NCBI GenBank assembly: GCA_009760855.2
Contig: WPIO01000014.1
Location: 6,238,501-6,302,500 of the forward strand
Reading direction: 5' to 3'
Length of the DNA stretch: 64,000 nt
Source of the DNA: Cristatella mucedo
Lineage: Eukaryota > Bryozoa > Phylactolaemata > Cristatellidae
Of the stretch, positions 15,896 to 26,598 are shown in pieces. Below the pieces are notes generated by a model. That model saw only the letters and a program-made list of their open reading frames with translations, made no database searches and was not told where the DNA came from. A program made the position numbers and the translations under genes. Every line of letters begins with the position of its first letter. The first letter of the stretch is position 1.

Positions 15896-16777
15896 ATGTT
15901 TCCCGACTTCGGCCGTATTCTCGAGAACGAGCACAGGAAACTCGAAGACTACAGAGTAGTCACAGTGTCGGACTCTCGATTGCCTGCCGATTTTGTGGTC
16001 CACCATTTCATATCGACTTATGTCAAACGAGGCTACAACATCTGCTTGGTTACGGTCGCCCACACCCTCCGACACTATGCGTGCATTCAGCTCAAGCTGG
16101 GTAACAACTTCAATCCCGCCGCAGGCCAGGTTGAGATTGTTGAATGCTTAAAAATTTTCGAGGCTGATGAATCTGTGACTTCTGAAAAATCTGTATTCGA
16201 CTTCTTGACCTCCGGAAACATGTCAGGTCTCCTGGCGACTATTCGAGCCAGGTACACCGCTCTTAAGGACAAGACCGTGCCTACTTTATTAATTATCGAC
16301 GACCTGTCGTTGTTTCACAGTCTTGGAGCGGAAATCGGATCTCTGTCGAACTTTGTCCATGCTCTTATTCAAACTGCCTCTCAGTGGCCGAGAGCAACAG
16401 TACTGAACTTGCTCCACTGTGATGATCTCGATGTTGCCACTAATGACACGGTACCCCTTTGGCGAGCAATATGCCACTCTAGTGACCTTTTAGTGGACAT
16501 AATTCCTCTGAAAACGGGCTACTGTGCTGATGTGGATGGGCAGGTAAGCAAGCCCTCGCTGCCATCGTTTAGATTACCTGAGCTCTTCTGGTCCTTGATT
16601 CGTCACCGTGAGAATTGCCGTCGCCGTGAAAATAGCCGCATAGTATCCATTGTGTTTCAGGTTACAATCACGTGGGCAAGCAAGGCCAGAAAGCCAGAAA
16701 GGAAATCGTTTCATTTCAAGCTTTCTGAGAGGATTGTTTCGATCATCCCAATGGGCTTGTCGACTGCAGTTCTTTGA
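15896..16777 (+). CDS. ELP6: Elongator complex protein 6
   Basis: ELP6 is one of the three RecA-like ATPase-fold subunits (ELP4-ELP5-ELP6) of Elongator, which modifies the wobble uridine of tRNAs. The coding sequence is best read as two exons, 15896-16543 and 16661-16777, giving 254 residues (animal ELP6 is usually about 260). Diagnostic segments are the MFPDFGRIL start and 'LPADFVVHHFISTYVKRGYN' (matching ..FLVHHFLSFYLK..). Also present are 'LLIIDDLSLFHSLGAEI' (Walker-B-like), 'IPLKTGYCADVDGQV' and the C-terminal 'IVSIIPMGLSTAVL' (family ending: GMSPAVL). A canonical P-loop is absent, as is typical for ELP6. The 117-bp intron is flanked by CAG|GTAAGC and TTTCAG|GTT. It has no in-frame stop and is a multiple of three, so the whole region also reads as a 293-residue frame; removing the intron restores the family alignment. 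Confidence 0.93.
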   Translation: MFPDFGRILENEHRKLEDYRVVTVSDSRLPADFVVHHFISTYVKRGYNICLVTVAHTLRHYACIQLKLGNNFNPAAGQVEIVECLKIFEADESVTSEKSVFDFLTSGNMSGLLATIRARYTALKDKTVPTLLIIDDLSLFHSLGAEIGSLSNFVHALIQTASQWPRATVLNLLHCDDLDVATNDTVPLWRAICHSSDLLVDIIPLKTGYCADVDGQVSKPSLPSFRLPELFWSLIRHRENCRRRENSRIVSIVFQVTITWASKARKPERKSFHFKLSERIVSIIPMGLSTAVL

Positions 16778-17689
16778 TGGTGTCCCTGACTGCCCGGTTC
16801 TCATACAAGTTATCTTGCTACCCGTAACTTTGCATTTTCGCCCTCCATTCTTGCTTTGCTGTGCATTCGAAGCATCGATTACATCATATACAGAGGCGCG
16901 ATCAATTATCGTGCATTTTTTTTATAACATGATACCTTGCATGCCATTAACTCTTAGTTTTTGCTTCTCTTGCGGCGACCTGTTCTCTTGCTGCCCATGA
17001 ATGGAGATTTGTTTCTCTTAGAGTGTTGTACAAACAACTTATTAACAGATGCTTAGTCAGTGCATAGCAATATCTAATAGCAAAATCTAATGCTGAGTTA
17101 TGTTGGAGTGTTTCCGTTCGAGCTATTTTACAATGTACCTTAATATATTTCTATTCTGTATTTCTCTGTAAAATTCAAGTAGTTTTACTTGCACGTAAGT
17201 AAATTTGCACTGGCCAATTGCCTAATCGCAACGGAGCCAATAGCCTAGTCCCAACGGAGTTCTCACTTTGGTAGCAGACTTCGGTGATTTCATCAGCAGT
17301 GAAACATTGTAAAACTTTTCCTGATCCCTTCTGGGTATGCCGCAGAGATTTTTGCTGTCAATGTTCACGAGCTATCTTCGTAAATGCTTCTCCAAAAAGG
17401 TGTGTTTAGCATGAGCTGCGATATCTCTATTAGTCAGTACCTACGCATTCAAGGGTATACTGTAATCCACCAAAGTCCTCCAAAATTCCACTAGAAATCG
17501 GCTGCCCAAAGCTCTAGCTTGGATTGCATATAAGCTATCTTTTAAATGTGCTCACAAAATTTCTCACTATTGTGTGTGCGCCATGCATTGTGGTGGATCT
17601 TAAGTATTGGCCCAGGCCATTGCAGTGGATTGCACCATAACTCGCTTGTGAAATTGTTCGACATTTGGTGGGTACACCTGAACGGTGGC
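16778..17689. other. No gene seen; 3' flank of ELP6
   Basis: Presumably holds the ELP6 3' untranslated region. No recognisable frame, repeat or RNA gene. Confidence 0.4.
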
Positions 17690-18030
17690 TTATTGTTATA
17701 CGCAATCCAAGTTGAAGATTTAGAGACGACTGGGGTCCTAGGAGGGAGTGGTTCGAGACCACACTGGAGTAGCAAGGAGGTCGGAGAGAAAGGCTGTTGC
17801 TAGTGAGTGATATGACCTGTTGGCCAGGCAGATAATCTTTAAATCGATTCCAGGCGTGGTTAATAGCCAGTGAAGCCCTGACAGAAGTGGATTGATGTGG
17901 TAGCTTTGCCATTGACAGGCTGTGCGAGCTGCTGGGTTTTGGGCCATTTACAGACGTTTTTGGCAGAGGCCAGGAGTCTCTTATAAAGGGAATTGCAGTA
18001 ATCCAGACGCGACGTCACAAATGCATTAAC
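17690..18030 (-). mobile_element. Old CR1-like LINE fragment (diverged family)
   Basis: Minus-strand frames give 'AQNPAARTACQWQSYHINPL' and 'LLSGLHWLLTTPGIDLKIIC', the same RT C-terminal region as family 1 (VQNSAARLVCRERRSCHITPLLADLHWLP...), but with many substitutions and frame breaks. It represents an older or separate CR1 lineage. Confidence 0.75.
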
Positions 18031-19337
18031 TAGTTTAGGAATCTTTCAATATTCCGTGTATGCCCAATCAATAATTCGGCTATCAAAACTTGAAAAAACA
18101 CACTCAACCTGTTTATTGAGAATGGAGTAGCATGCTGACTCGTTCATGACATGAAGCTAAATATGTCAGCTGCCATGATTGAAGTGCCTGTCAAAATGCC
18201 CACAACCTAAGCTTATAGTTTTTTCGCCTGGTCATCTCAGCCCGCTGCACTTAGTGCATCCCTAGAATGCCGTAGGCCAAGCATAAATTAGTCTTCTGAC
18301 GGCAATGACAAGCGAAATTGGAATCGACTACTGATTGCCTACTTGGCTGACTTCAGCCCCATGCCTTCCAAGGGAGCATGCTACACAGCTCTTCGCATCT
18401 GCCTCTTCGACGATTGCTCACTGAAATACTATGGTATACTTAATTTGCGAAAATTTTTACATGAGAAAATCACGTATTCAGCATTCCATGCATTGCTTCA
18501 GTCCGACACATGAATGACATGTCTCTATTGGCTGCTCGTCTAAGGCTATCGGCCGGCTTTTTTATTCTTTCAATTTGTGCCACTTGGCAAATTGGTTGGT
18601 GAGATGGCTGCCGTTGGCGAATAACTTCCTTATAAATCCATAGCATTCCATCAGAATCTTCGTTTCAATCAAATGGCCCAAGCTCTCGTTGTCGATCGAA
18701 GACGTGCTTCACACGTTTCATGATTTACCAGCTCCCATCTGCAGCCTAACGTTTGTTAAAAAAATTGGAATCCCTTATCGAATATTTTTTGCGATAGTCT
18801 TGTTGATTGCTATCCTAAAAATAATTTGACGGCCCTAGTAACAGTCAGATGCACTCGTTTCCTGACAAAATCTACTTTTGGCTGGGTCCAACATATTTGA
18901 CACGAAACTCATATGTGTTGCCATATTCTAGGCCTTTCGATCACACAGGGTATGAGCATCAGTGGTCTCGCGTATTTTCTTACCATCTTGGATTATTGTT
19001 CGATTTCGCTAGCCGTTTATGTGCCATTATGTAGGTACGTCAGTATTGAGGTAGTCCTGGGGTGACTTCGCAGGGATACACAGAAATTTGAGCAGTATCT
19101 TCGTAATACAAGTTTTGGATTACATCCTTAGGCCACTCGTTGACGACACTAGACGAGACACTCATTGACATGGAATGAAAACTTGTAAATTACTTCAGAC
19201 GAGTGCTACCCTAAAGTCCGTCATGTACAATTACGAAAAAACACCTATTTGTTCACTAACAAGAATCCAAAAAATGCTGTACAAAGTGAAGGCTTTCGTA
19301 GATGCCTTTCAGGCCACGCCTACTGCATTGCTTTGAA
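18031..19337. other. No supportable gene
   Basis: AT-rich sequence with only short frames. No repeat copy recognised. Confidence 0.4.
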
Positions 19338-19493
19338 ATGTATGGCTCGGAGGTGAGGATGGGTGACTTGACCTGTGAACTAGTCGATGCGTTCCACGTG
19401 AGTCTCTGTTTGTGGGACACTCTAAGCTCGGAGTTCCAAAAAAATCAGATTTTGAAGCGGCGAGCTTTAAAGGCTACAGCGGAATTGCGTTAG
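19338..19493 (+). CDS. MADF-like domain fragment (candidate)
   Basis: A short frame contains 'ELVDAFHVSLCLWDTLSSEF' followed by 'QKNQILKRRALKATAELR'. The pattern (hydrophobic helix, then LW(D/E)T.SS.(F/Y)(K/Q)KN, then a basic helix and A..L) is that of the MADF DNA-binding domain, in which an invariant tryptophan is followed by a (Y/F)..(N)R..K.AW...A.EL helix. No adjoining exon was identified, and the frame ends at TAG right after the third helix would begin. It may be a domain-bearing exon, a pseudogene or part of a transposon. The call rests on motif similarity alone. Confidence 0.3.
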   Translation: MYGSEVRMGDLTCELVDAFHVSLCLWDTLSSEFQKNQILKRRALKATAELR

Positions 19494-19705
19494 CGAATCA
19501 TGGCCATTAAGAAATGCTGTAGCTATCCCTTGAGTGCTCAGTGGGCAGAACGAATAGGAAGCAAGACTTCTGTCTAAAACTCCTACAAACCGGAAGCTCT
19601 AAGTAAGACTCGAGTAATAGGGAGCAACAGTCGCCATCTAAACCAGGCACAAGGAGGCGTCGGGCGGCTAGTCAGTCCGGAACGCCCCTTCTGAGCGGTC
19701 CGAGG

Positions 19706-20990
19706 AATAATAATAATTATAATAATGCACTTGATAAAGCGCCCCCAGAGAACTCAATCTCTTTCTAGGCGCTTTACATTTGCTGCAAAGAGAAATGCAA
19801 TTGAATGCTAAACAGTATCATGCTTGATAAACAAACAACATGAATAGCATGGTTAGGGGTGACATGCACAGAGTAAGCATGCAAATGTGGTTAGGGGCAG
19901 CATGCACTGTGTCCGCACGCATAAGCACATGAAGGACGAATCACAGGGACCCACTAAATGCTGTCCTAAATAGATGTTTTTAAGTTCTTTTTAAATGTGG
20001 TCAAGTCAGGGGATGTTCTGACGCAAGTCGGGAGGGAGTTCCAGGCTTTGGAAGCATACGAACTAAATGCATGGTCTCCAAAGGATTTGAGGTTTGTACG
20101 ATGTATTGAAGACTGTTGGATTCCGAAAAGCAGGTGGTACGATGCTTGGCCTGGTGGGGGAGTAGATCTGAGAGATAGGCTGGAGCCAAAGAATGTAGGG
20201 ACCTAAAAGTGAGCAACAAAACGTTGAAGTCAATCCGTTGCTTGACTGGTAGCCAGTGCAGGTCGGCGAGAAGTGGTATGATGTTGCAACTGTGACGCTG
20301 ACGACAGACAAGCTAGCTACGGAGTTTTGCACCAGCTGCAATCACCTAATCGCACATGCCGGTAGGCCAGTAAGCAGTGAGTAGCAGAAGTCGAGACGGG
20401 GTGTCACGAATGCATGAACCAAATTAGATGTGGTATCTTTATCTAAACAAGCCCAAATTTTAGCAATGTTATGTAGCTGAAAGTAGGCAGGCTTGACTGT
20501 GAAGCTGATGTGGTCGTCTAACGAGAGGTTACTTGGGATCATGACACCTAGATTTCGAGCAGATTCAACAGAAGATATGCTGGCAGAGCCAATTTTGAGT
20601 GTCAGCCTTTCCAATTTCTGAATGACACTGGGTTTGCCCATAACTAGTAAGTTAGTTTTATCATCGTTTAGTTATAGAAAATTTGCTGCCATCCATGTGC
20701 GGATGTCATCAATACATGCAGCCAGTGAGTTGAGAGAATTTGAGGTGCTCGAAGGCTGGGAGGGATCGAAGCAAAGGTACAACTGAGTGTCATCCGCATA
20801 GAAGTGAAAGCCTGGATTGTGCTTGGCAATCACATCAGCAAGAGGGAGAGTATAAACCGTGAAAAGAACCGGCCCTAGCACGGAGCCCTGACGTACCCCA
20901 TGTTTCAGAGGTACCTCGGATGATTTTTGTCCATTCACGCCAATACTCTGGAGTCTCCCACTGATATAGGACTCGAGTAGGGCCAGAGCC
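19706..20990 (-). mobile_element. Family 1 (CR1-like) LINE, longest copy with RT catalytic motif
   Basis: Minus-strand copy. It starts at the right near 20990 with 'YISGRLQSIGVNGQKSSEVP', then the RT palm motifs 'GVRQGSVLGPVLFTVYTLPL' and 'FHFYADDTQLYLCFDPSQPS' (YADD active site). 'LAACIDDIRTWMAANFL' and 'MGKPSVIQKLERLTLKIGS' follow, then the C-terminal region and the tail ending in (ATT)n at 19706-19727. A stop interrupts the frame at about 20672 and there are frameshifts after 20340, so it is inactive. It lacks the endonuclease. It shows the order of RT segments missing from the shorter copies. Confidence 0.92.
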
Positions 20991-21108
20991 TTCGCCCCTT
21001 CTCTCTCTAATCCCGTTATTACCTACCGAACGCTTCACTCGAAAGGATTGTTCTAAAGCCATTTCAATAGAAATTGCTACAGAAATATATGAAATCAATA
21101 AAAAAGTC

Positions 21109-21235
21109 GCACTGGTTTGGCCTAGTGGTTAAAGTGCTCGCCCCGACCAAGGCCTGGCCGAGGTCGGGGGCTCGAGTCCCGTGGCAAGTGTGAAGCGCCT
21201 GAATAGAAATCAAGTTCTCTTAGGGGCAATACAAA
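21109..21235 (+). mobile_element. tRNA-derived SINE, type B, with LINE-like tail
   Basis: The tRNA-like head has an A box (TTTGGCCTAGTGGTTAAAG) and a B box (GGCTCGAGTCCCG). It is followed directly by 'gtgaagcgcctgaatagaaa', 'caagttctcttaggggca' and 'atacaaac', which parallels the family 1 LINE tail (GTAAAGCGCCTAGAAAGAG ... GTTCTCTGAGGGCGC). A second copy is at 40310-40470 on the minus strand. Confidence 0.8.
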
Positions 21236-21359
21236 CAAATTATATTATCATTTAATTATAATAGGCCATCGTTCAATACAGAGGAAGCCTGGATTGCATT
21301 ATGAAGAAAAAGGAGCAAGGGTTGGCTGATTTTGCAGCTTATATATAGAATGGTAGAAA

Positions 21360-21550
21360 ACCATTAGATCATGCTTCTTTTGCAGCAAATGTAAAGTGCC
21401 TAGAAGGAGACTGAGTTCACTAAGGGCGCTATATCAAATGTGTTTTGATTATTTATTAACAGTTGAAGCTATACTAATAATACATTTGTACAGCGCCCTC
21501 AGAGAACCGAGTCTCTTTCTAGTCACTTTGCAGAAGCTGTAAAGAAAGCG
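21360..21550. mobile_element. Two opposed family 1 LINE tails
   Basis: Plus-strand tail at 21375-21450 ('gcagcaaatgtaaagtgcct' ... 'gggcgctatatcaaatgtg') and minus-strand tail at 21480-21550 ('gcaaagtgactagaaagaga' on the reverse strand). Neither has coding sequence. Confidence 0.75.
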
Positions 21551-22799
21551 TGACCACATTAATAGTGATAACATGCGAAATGTCCTCAAGGCTAACATTT
21601 TTAGATGTAATCCCGTAAGGGATGGTAACTAAGTGGCGACAAAGTAAGTAATGATTGAGTAGATCTACGCTTTCACTCTTAGGTTTCATTGTGTCATTCA
21701 GACACAGCAAAAGCTAACGAGGGGGTGGTTTCGATTTGCGAAAAGAGCTCGTATATGAGACGGAAGGAAGAGCTAAGCAGCTGCTGATATTAAACGAGAA
21801 TTTAGTCATTTTAAAATGTCAGAATATGCCAATGAGTATAGCCGCAATACAGAAGTGGGTCTACAGGTGAATTTTTTGTTTCTTCATAAAAAAATAGCGG
21901 CTGCACGAGCAAAGCCGTCAAAATGAGTAAAAATGAAGATCAGAGGATTTGACTGCCCCATTTGCAGATAAATAGAAGCAGAGGAAAAGCATGCACTTTT
22001 ACTCCGTATTGTCTGCCGCAGGAGTGGATGGAGTGAAGTTGGGCTGTGAAGTGGAGCATTTCGCCAACTAGCGCTTTATCACTTTGTCGGCTAAGGCCGA
22101 CCAAAGTTGCAAAGCTACCTACCGATGCTCCAAATTTCCTTATAGATATTCCAGTTATAGTCAAGTTGTATTCTAGCGATCACTCGCTTACACAGGGCAC
22201 TAAGGACTCCTTCTGCTGTACTCATACTCACGACCAGAGTAGCAAAGCTCCAGCCTAGCTTACCCCTTGGCTCTACGATCTAGCTAATTAATAATCTAGC
22301 TAATTGCACGGTCCTTTTATTGTTATCGCCCTCTTTGCCGAAGATTCTCAACAAACCTGTTGCAAGACGGTTTATATAGCACAGCCAAACAAATGATTCG
22401 TCGCAAATGATGTCGTCACAAATGATGGATTCAAGAGATACCGCTCCACATAAATTACTGTTCTCCTTGCGACTAATTACATGCCAGGTAGCCTTAGTCT
22501 TGCTAAAAATGTCAGTAGTTTTCAACACTCTCGATTGCTGGATACTGAATGAGCAATTGAGAAAAACGTCGGTCTGCCTGATGAGGCTCTGATGCGGTTC
22601 AGAATATCGAATTCCTTGTCAATTCCTCGTCATGTGGGGGCCAGGTTTCATCTCACAGATCCGTCACATGTGGAGTTCTACAAGAGACTCTTTTTTTGCT
22701 CAGTGCTTTGTTATAAATTTATGGCTTCTGTTTCTGCTCTTATTTCTATGCCAATGACGCCTAGTGTTACTTGTCATTCAACCTTCACAATCAGCGGCT
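21551..22799. other. No supportable gene
   Basis: No recognisable domain or repeat in this stretch. Part of it may be the 3' flank of the hAT relic that follows. Confidence 0.35.
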
Positions 22800-25700
22800 G
22801 TCAATAAAAATGCAAACAAATAATGAATAAACTCGGCGTCTGCACATAGCCTGCTGACAGCCACAATACCTTCAATAATGGAGTAATCTCGAAACCTTTC
22901 AAATAAGACAAGATTATCTTCAGCTTGCTTAAGGAACGTTCACATGTGACACAGCAGCTATGGTGAGAGGAACTTGCAAGGCAACTCTCAAATTATTAAA
23001 CATCTTTTCCATAACTGAAAGGAAAGACACAAGTTCCAAGGAATTCTTTGGTGCCGAGTCGTGAAATGTGGCACGAAGCATTTTACTGCCACATATTTCG
23101 TTGCACAGCTCTGTTCCGTCATCGTCTAAACAATAGAAGCCTCCTAGATCTAGATATTGCTGGCGAGTTTGGTCTAGTAAATTGTCTTCAACAGCTGCTC
23201 AACTTTCAGCAAGAAACAAAACTTGAAATCAAGATCTGTGAGCCGGAAAAACCTAGTTCTAATTTCTTGTCGAAGGTAGTCAATTCTGTTCTCGATTATT
23301 TGTAGTCTCCTCTGCCGTGAGACCAACATCTTGAGAGATTTCTCCGGGCATCTGTGTCCTTCGGCGGATTCTTCGTTCAAATGCAACTCCCGACAATTCA
23401 ATCTCCTTTTGGCATAGTAGTAATTTTTGGCACAGGTCTTCTTGAAGTCTTGGCAACTTCAAGAGAGTAAATTTACTAGAGGCGTCTTTGAAGTTTATCT
23501 TTGGATCCCGCAGTATCTTCTGAACGCGGCCAATATCCCATAAGATGATGTAACAAAATGGCAACAGAGCAATAAAGTTAAAGTTTAAAATACAATGTTA
23601 GAGACTGCCAGCTTCAATTTTGTTTCAAGTGTTCCAACTGTGTCCTCAGATATGTACGGCCTGTAATCCTACGGTGGGCCAGTGCTTGACCGCTTCACGC
23701 TAGTCCGCCTTTGATGTGGCTTGGCCAGCCTTTGATGAATCGGACTGCTTCCCGGAAGGAAAGGGAGCAAGCAGACACAGATTTTAAGTACACGGACGCA
23801 GGGAAGGACGGCTGCTCCGAGCCCAAATACACGATTGTGGAAGCCGTTTCGGTGTTTCAGTGTCGTCGCCTGTGTGCTTCCGGAGCTTCAAACTACGAAA
23901 CAGTGGCTCCAAAAGACTTACGCTGCTCTTCAGTCCATAATCGATAGCTTTCGCACCCACCACTCTTGCACTACCCTTGTTGCAGAGTCACGTTTGATAG
24001 TGATGGCTAAGACTTTCTTCTGTTCTTTCCACGTCAGAGTTTATCTTAAAAAGAATAATTATATGTCATCTAGTGTTCAAAAAAGGTAATGACAACGGAA
24101 TCTTGACTTGCAGCTTGAGCTCCTGCCAGGTTCAGGCGGTGGTTATCACAGTTTACAAAAAATTGCTTTGTAATTTCTGGACAGTGTTCTCTTTTGGACA
24201 CCTGACAAGTGGTCAGACATGACGGCTGCGTTGTCCTAGCACTGCGACCTGCGATCTTGCAAAGACGATGTCAGATTTGAGTTTGTCCAAGATAAGATAC
24301 CCAATTGCCACAGCATTTTTGGCATAGACTTACAGAAATCCCAGGAAAAACTCATAGATGCTGACCATTTTGTTAGAGAAAAATCAACATTGACATATCT
24401 AATTACCTCAGACATCTGCTCACGCTGTGCCAAATTAGGAGTTGAGTCAAACAAAATTCCATAGTACTTGTTTCGTCGTATGTCACAAGGACGCTTGTCT
24501 CTGACTGAGGATGCAAGTATACTAATTAATTCATTTTGGGTTTGAGGAGACAGATAGGCGAAATAACCTGGATCCTTTCTGGCGTGGTCCAGGTGTGATT
24601 GCCGAAAAAGACGGTACTGAGCTAGAAGATGAAGAATTCAAAACGAAGTTTTTAATGTTTTTCTCACCAGCCACGTCAAGACGCTCTTGGTGACCGCACA
24701 ATGCCAGGTTTTGAGAAACCAAGAATTTGATGCAGCTGAGAACTCTCTTTAGGACTACTTGCCAGGTGAGCCACGATGACACACTAGGTAAGGCGGTTGG
24801 TTTCACGACCTCGGTCCCGAGGTCGTTGGTTCGATTCCTGCGGTGGGCGATTCTTTATCGCCATTGCAAGCGGTGGTGATAGCCATAAAGGCTCTTCTGT
24901 CGCTATCCAAAAAGAGGCTGTTTAATCAGGTAGGATTTATTTATTTATCACGTTTTTCCGATGATTTGTGCCTCAACAGCAGTTTCTATTCCACTTCCTT
25001 TGAGAAGTCTCCTCTCTGTTTGTTCCAAGTGGTGAAAGCCTGAGGGTAAGAAGCGCTGTTTTGATGGGCAATTATTTTTTAGTTTCAGTTTTTCATTAAT
25101 AGCTTTCCAATTTTGTTCCACTTGCTAAACCCATTTACCAATTCAAGTGACGGTCTGGACTTTTGGGTGGACATAAATAAATAAATATATATATATATTT
25201 CATTTATATACAAAGGGGAAGAGCAAAAGCAGAAGAAATATGCCGACTGTTTTGAGTGAGAGTAGACCTGCCAGGTCCTGCTGACTTCATGCCCATTAGC
25301 AAATTGCCTCTTAAACCAGGCTTTTATCATGACTCGACCATCTTTGGCAGCAAATGAACCTTCTTTGTTCTGAAACAGGATTTATTCTTGAGTACTAGTT
25401 CAGTTCAAAGTTGCTGTGGAATGACGTGAAAAACAGAGGTTTGACCAAACTTCAAGTAACCGGTATCATTCAGGATCCGCGCTTGGGACTTTGCAGCAGA
25501 TTCCGTATTTTATTTTCTTGTGGTGGGGGTTGCACCCACATGATCTACACATGGTGACTGTCTTTATCTTCATAGATTAAAGCTTTTTCCCGAAACTTTC
25601 GCCTGGCAGACTGTTTGTTTCTCTATTGACGCCAGGCTTTCTGCCTTCACTCTTTTCCTCCTCATCTCAGTTCTTGTCAATCTTTCCGTCCTGCCTGCTT

Positions 25701-25940
25701 TCGTCCTCCTCATACTGTTTGTCCTTATTCCCTCTGCGATTGTTAACATTTTCTTAGTGTTTTTCTGTGCCTTCACTGTTCTCTAGCTCTGCCTCCTTCA
25801 AGAAACCTTCTAGTAACATGCTGGACTTGCTTGCTTCTTTATTCCGCTCAAGTGTTCGTTTTCTTAGCTGGGCACCACTTCCTTTTTTCTTCTTCCCGTG
25901 TCTTCTGAAAATAGATAGGGATGGCCATAAATGCACAAAA
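22800..25940 (-). pseudogene. hAT transposase relic (DUF4371/ZMYM-like), multiply broken
   Basis: Reading the minus strand from 25940 downward, segments appear in the order expected for this transposase class. First is a basic N-terminal 'KKGSGAQLRKRTLERNKEAS'. Next is a TTF-type zinc-finger region (25085-25330) with 'SRTWQVYSHSKQSAYFF' and 'LVNGFSKWNKIGKL'. Then 'CIKFLVSQNLALCGHQERLD' (24531-24806) and 'FDSTPNLAQREQMSEVIRYV' (24236-24454, the RNase H-like core). Last come a C-terminal 'DFKFCFLLKVEQLL' (23174-23401) and the hAT dimerisation motif 'CERSLSKLKIILSYL' near 22940. The pieces lie in different frames, with stops between them and a SINE inserted at 24767-24930, so it is an old, dead copy. 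No terminal inverted repeats were found. It may be a ZMYM-like domesticated relative, but the breaks argue against function. Confidence 0.75.
24767..24930 (+). mobile_element. tRNA-derived SINE, type A, inserted in the hAT relic
   Basis: One of the best preserved copies. It has GACACACTAGGTAAGGCGG (A box region), GGTTCGATTCC (perfect B box), 'gcggtgggcgattctttatc', 'ggtggtgatagcc' and 'gctatccaaaaagaggctg'. Confidence 0.88.
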
Positions 25941-26042
25941 GTACTCAGTAGCAGTAGAGAAAATGCAGTTCACGGAGGTTGGTCTAGAGTATTACTGACC
26001 TTCACACCATTGACTCCATCTCCGCAGGAAGAGGTTGAGCCT

Positions 26043-26598
26043 TTGGGGACCAGTCAAGCAACGGATTGACTTCAAGGTTTTGTCGCTCACTTTTCGGTCT
26101 CTTCATTCTATGGCTCCAGCCTATCTTTCAGATATACTACCCCATCAGGCAAAGCATCGTACCACTCGCTTTTCGGAATCCAACAGTCTAGAAATACCTC
26201 GTACAAACCTTAAATCCTTTGGAGACCGTGCATTTAGCTCGTATGCTCCCACAGCCTGGAACTCCCTCCCGACCTGCATCAGAACATCCCCTGACCTGAC
26301 CACATTTAAAAGAAACTTAAAAACATACCTATTTAGGACAGCATTTAGTGGGTCCTTGTGATTCGTCCTCGATGTGCTTATGCGTGCTGACACTGTTCAT
26401 GCTGCCACTAACCACATTTGCATGCTGACCCAGTGCATGTAACCCCTAACCATGTTATTCATTTTGTTTGTTTTTCAAGCATGATTTTACTTACTATTCT
26501 ATTGCGTATCACTTTGCAGCAAATGTAAAGCGCCTAGAAAGAGATTAAGTTCTCTGAGGGCGCTTTATCAAGTGCAATATTATTATTATTATTATTAT
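26043..26598 (+). mobile_element. Family 1 (CR1-like) LINE, recent 5'-truncated copy
   Basis: From 'ccagtcaagcaacggattgac' to the (ATT)n end, the sequence matches 8494-9048 with, in the coding part, only two substitutions noticed (ttttAggt/ttttCggt and cagAgata/cagAtata). The open frame gives the last ~100 RT residues. It is inserted next to the 5' end of the hAT relic. Confidence 0.93.
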
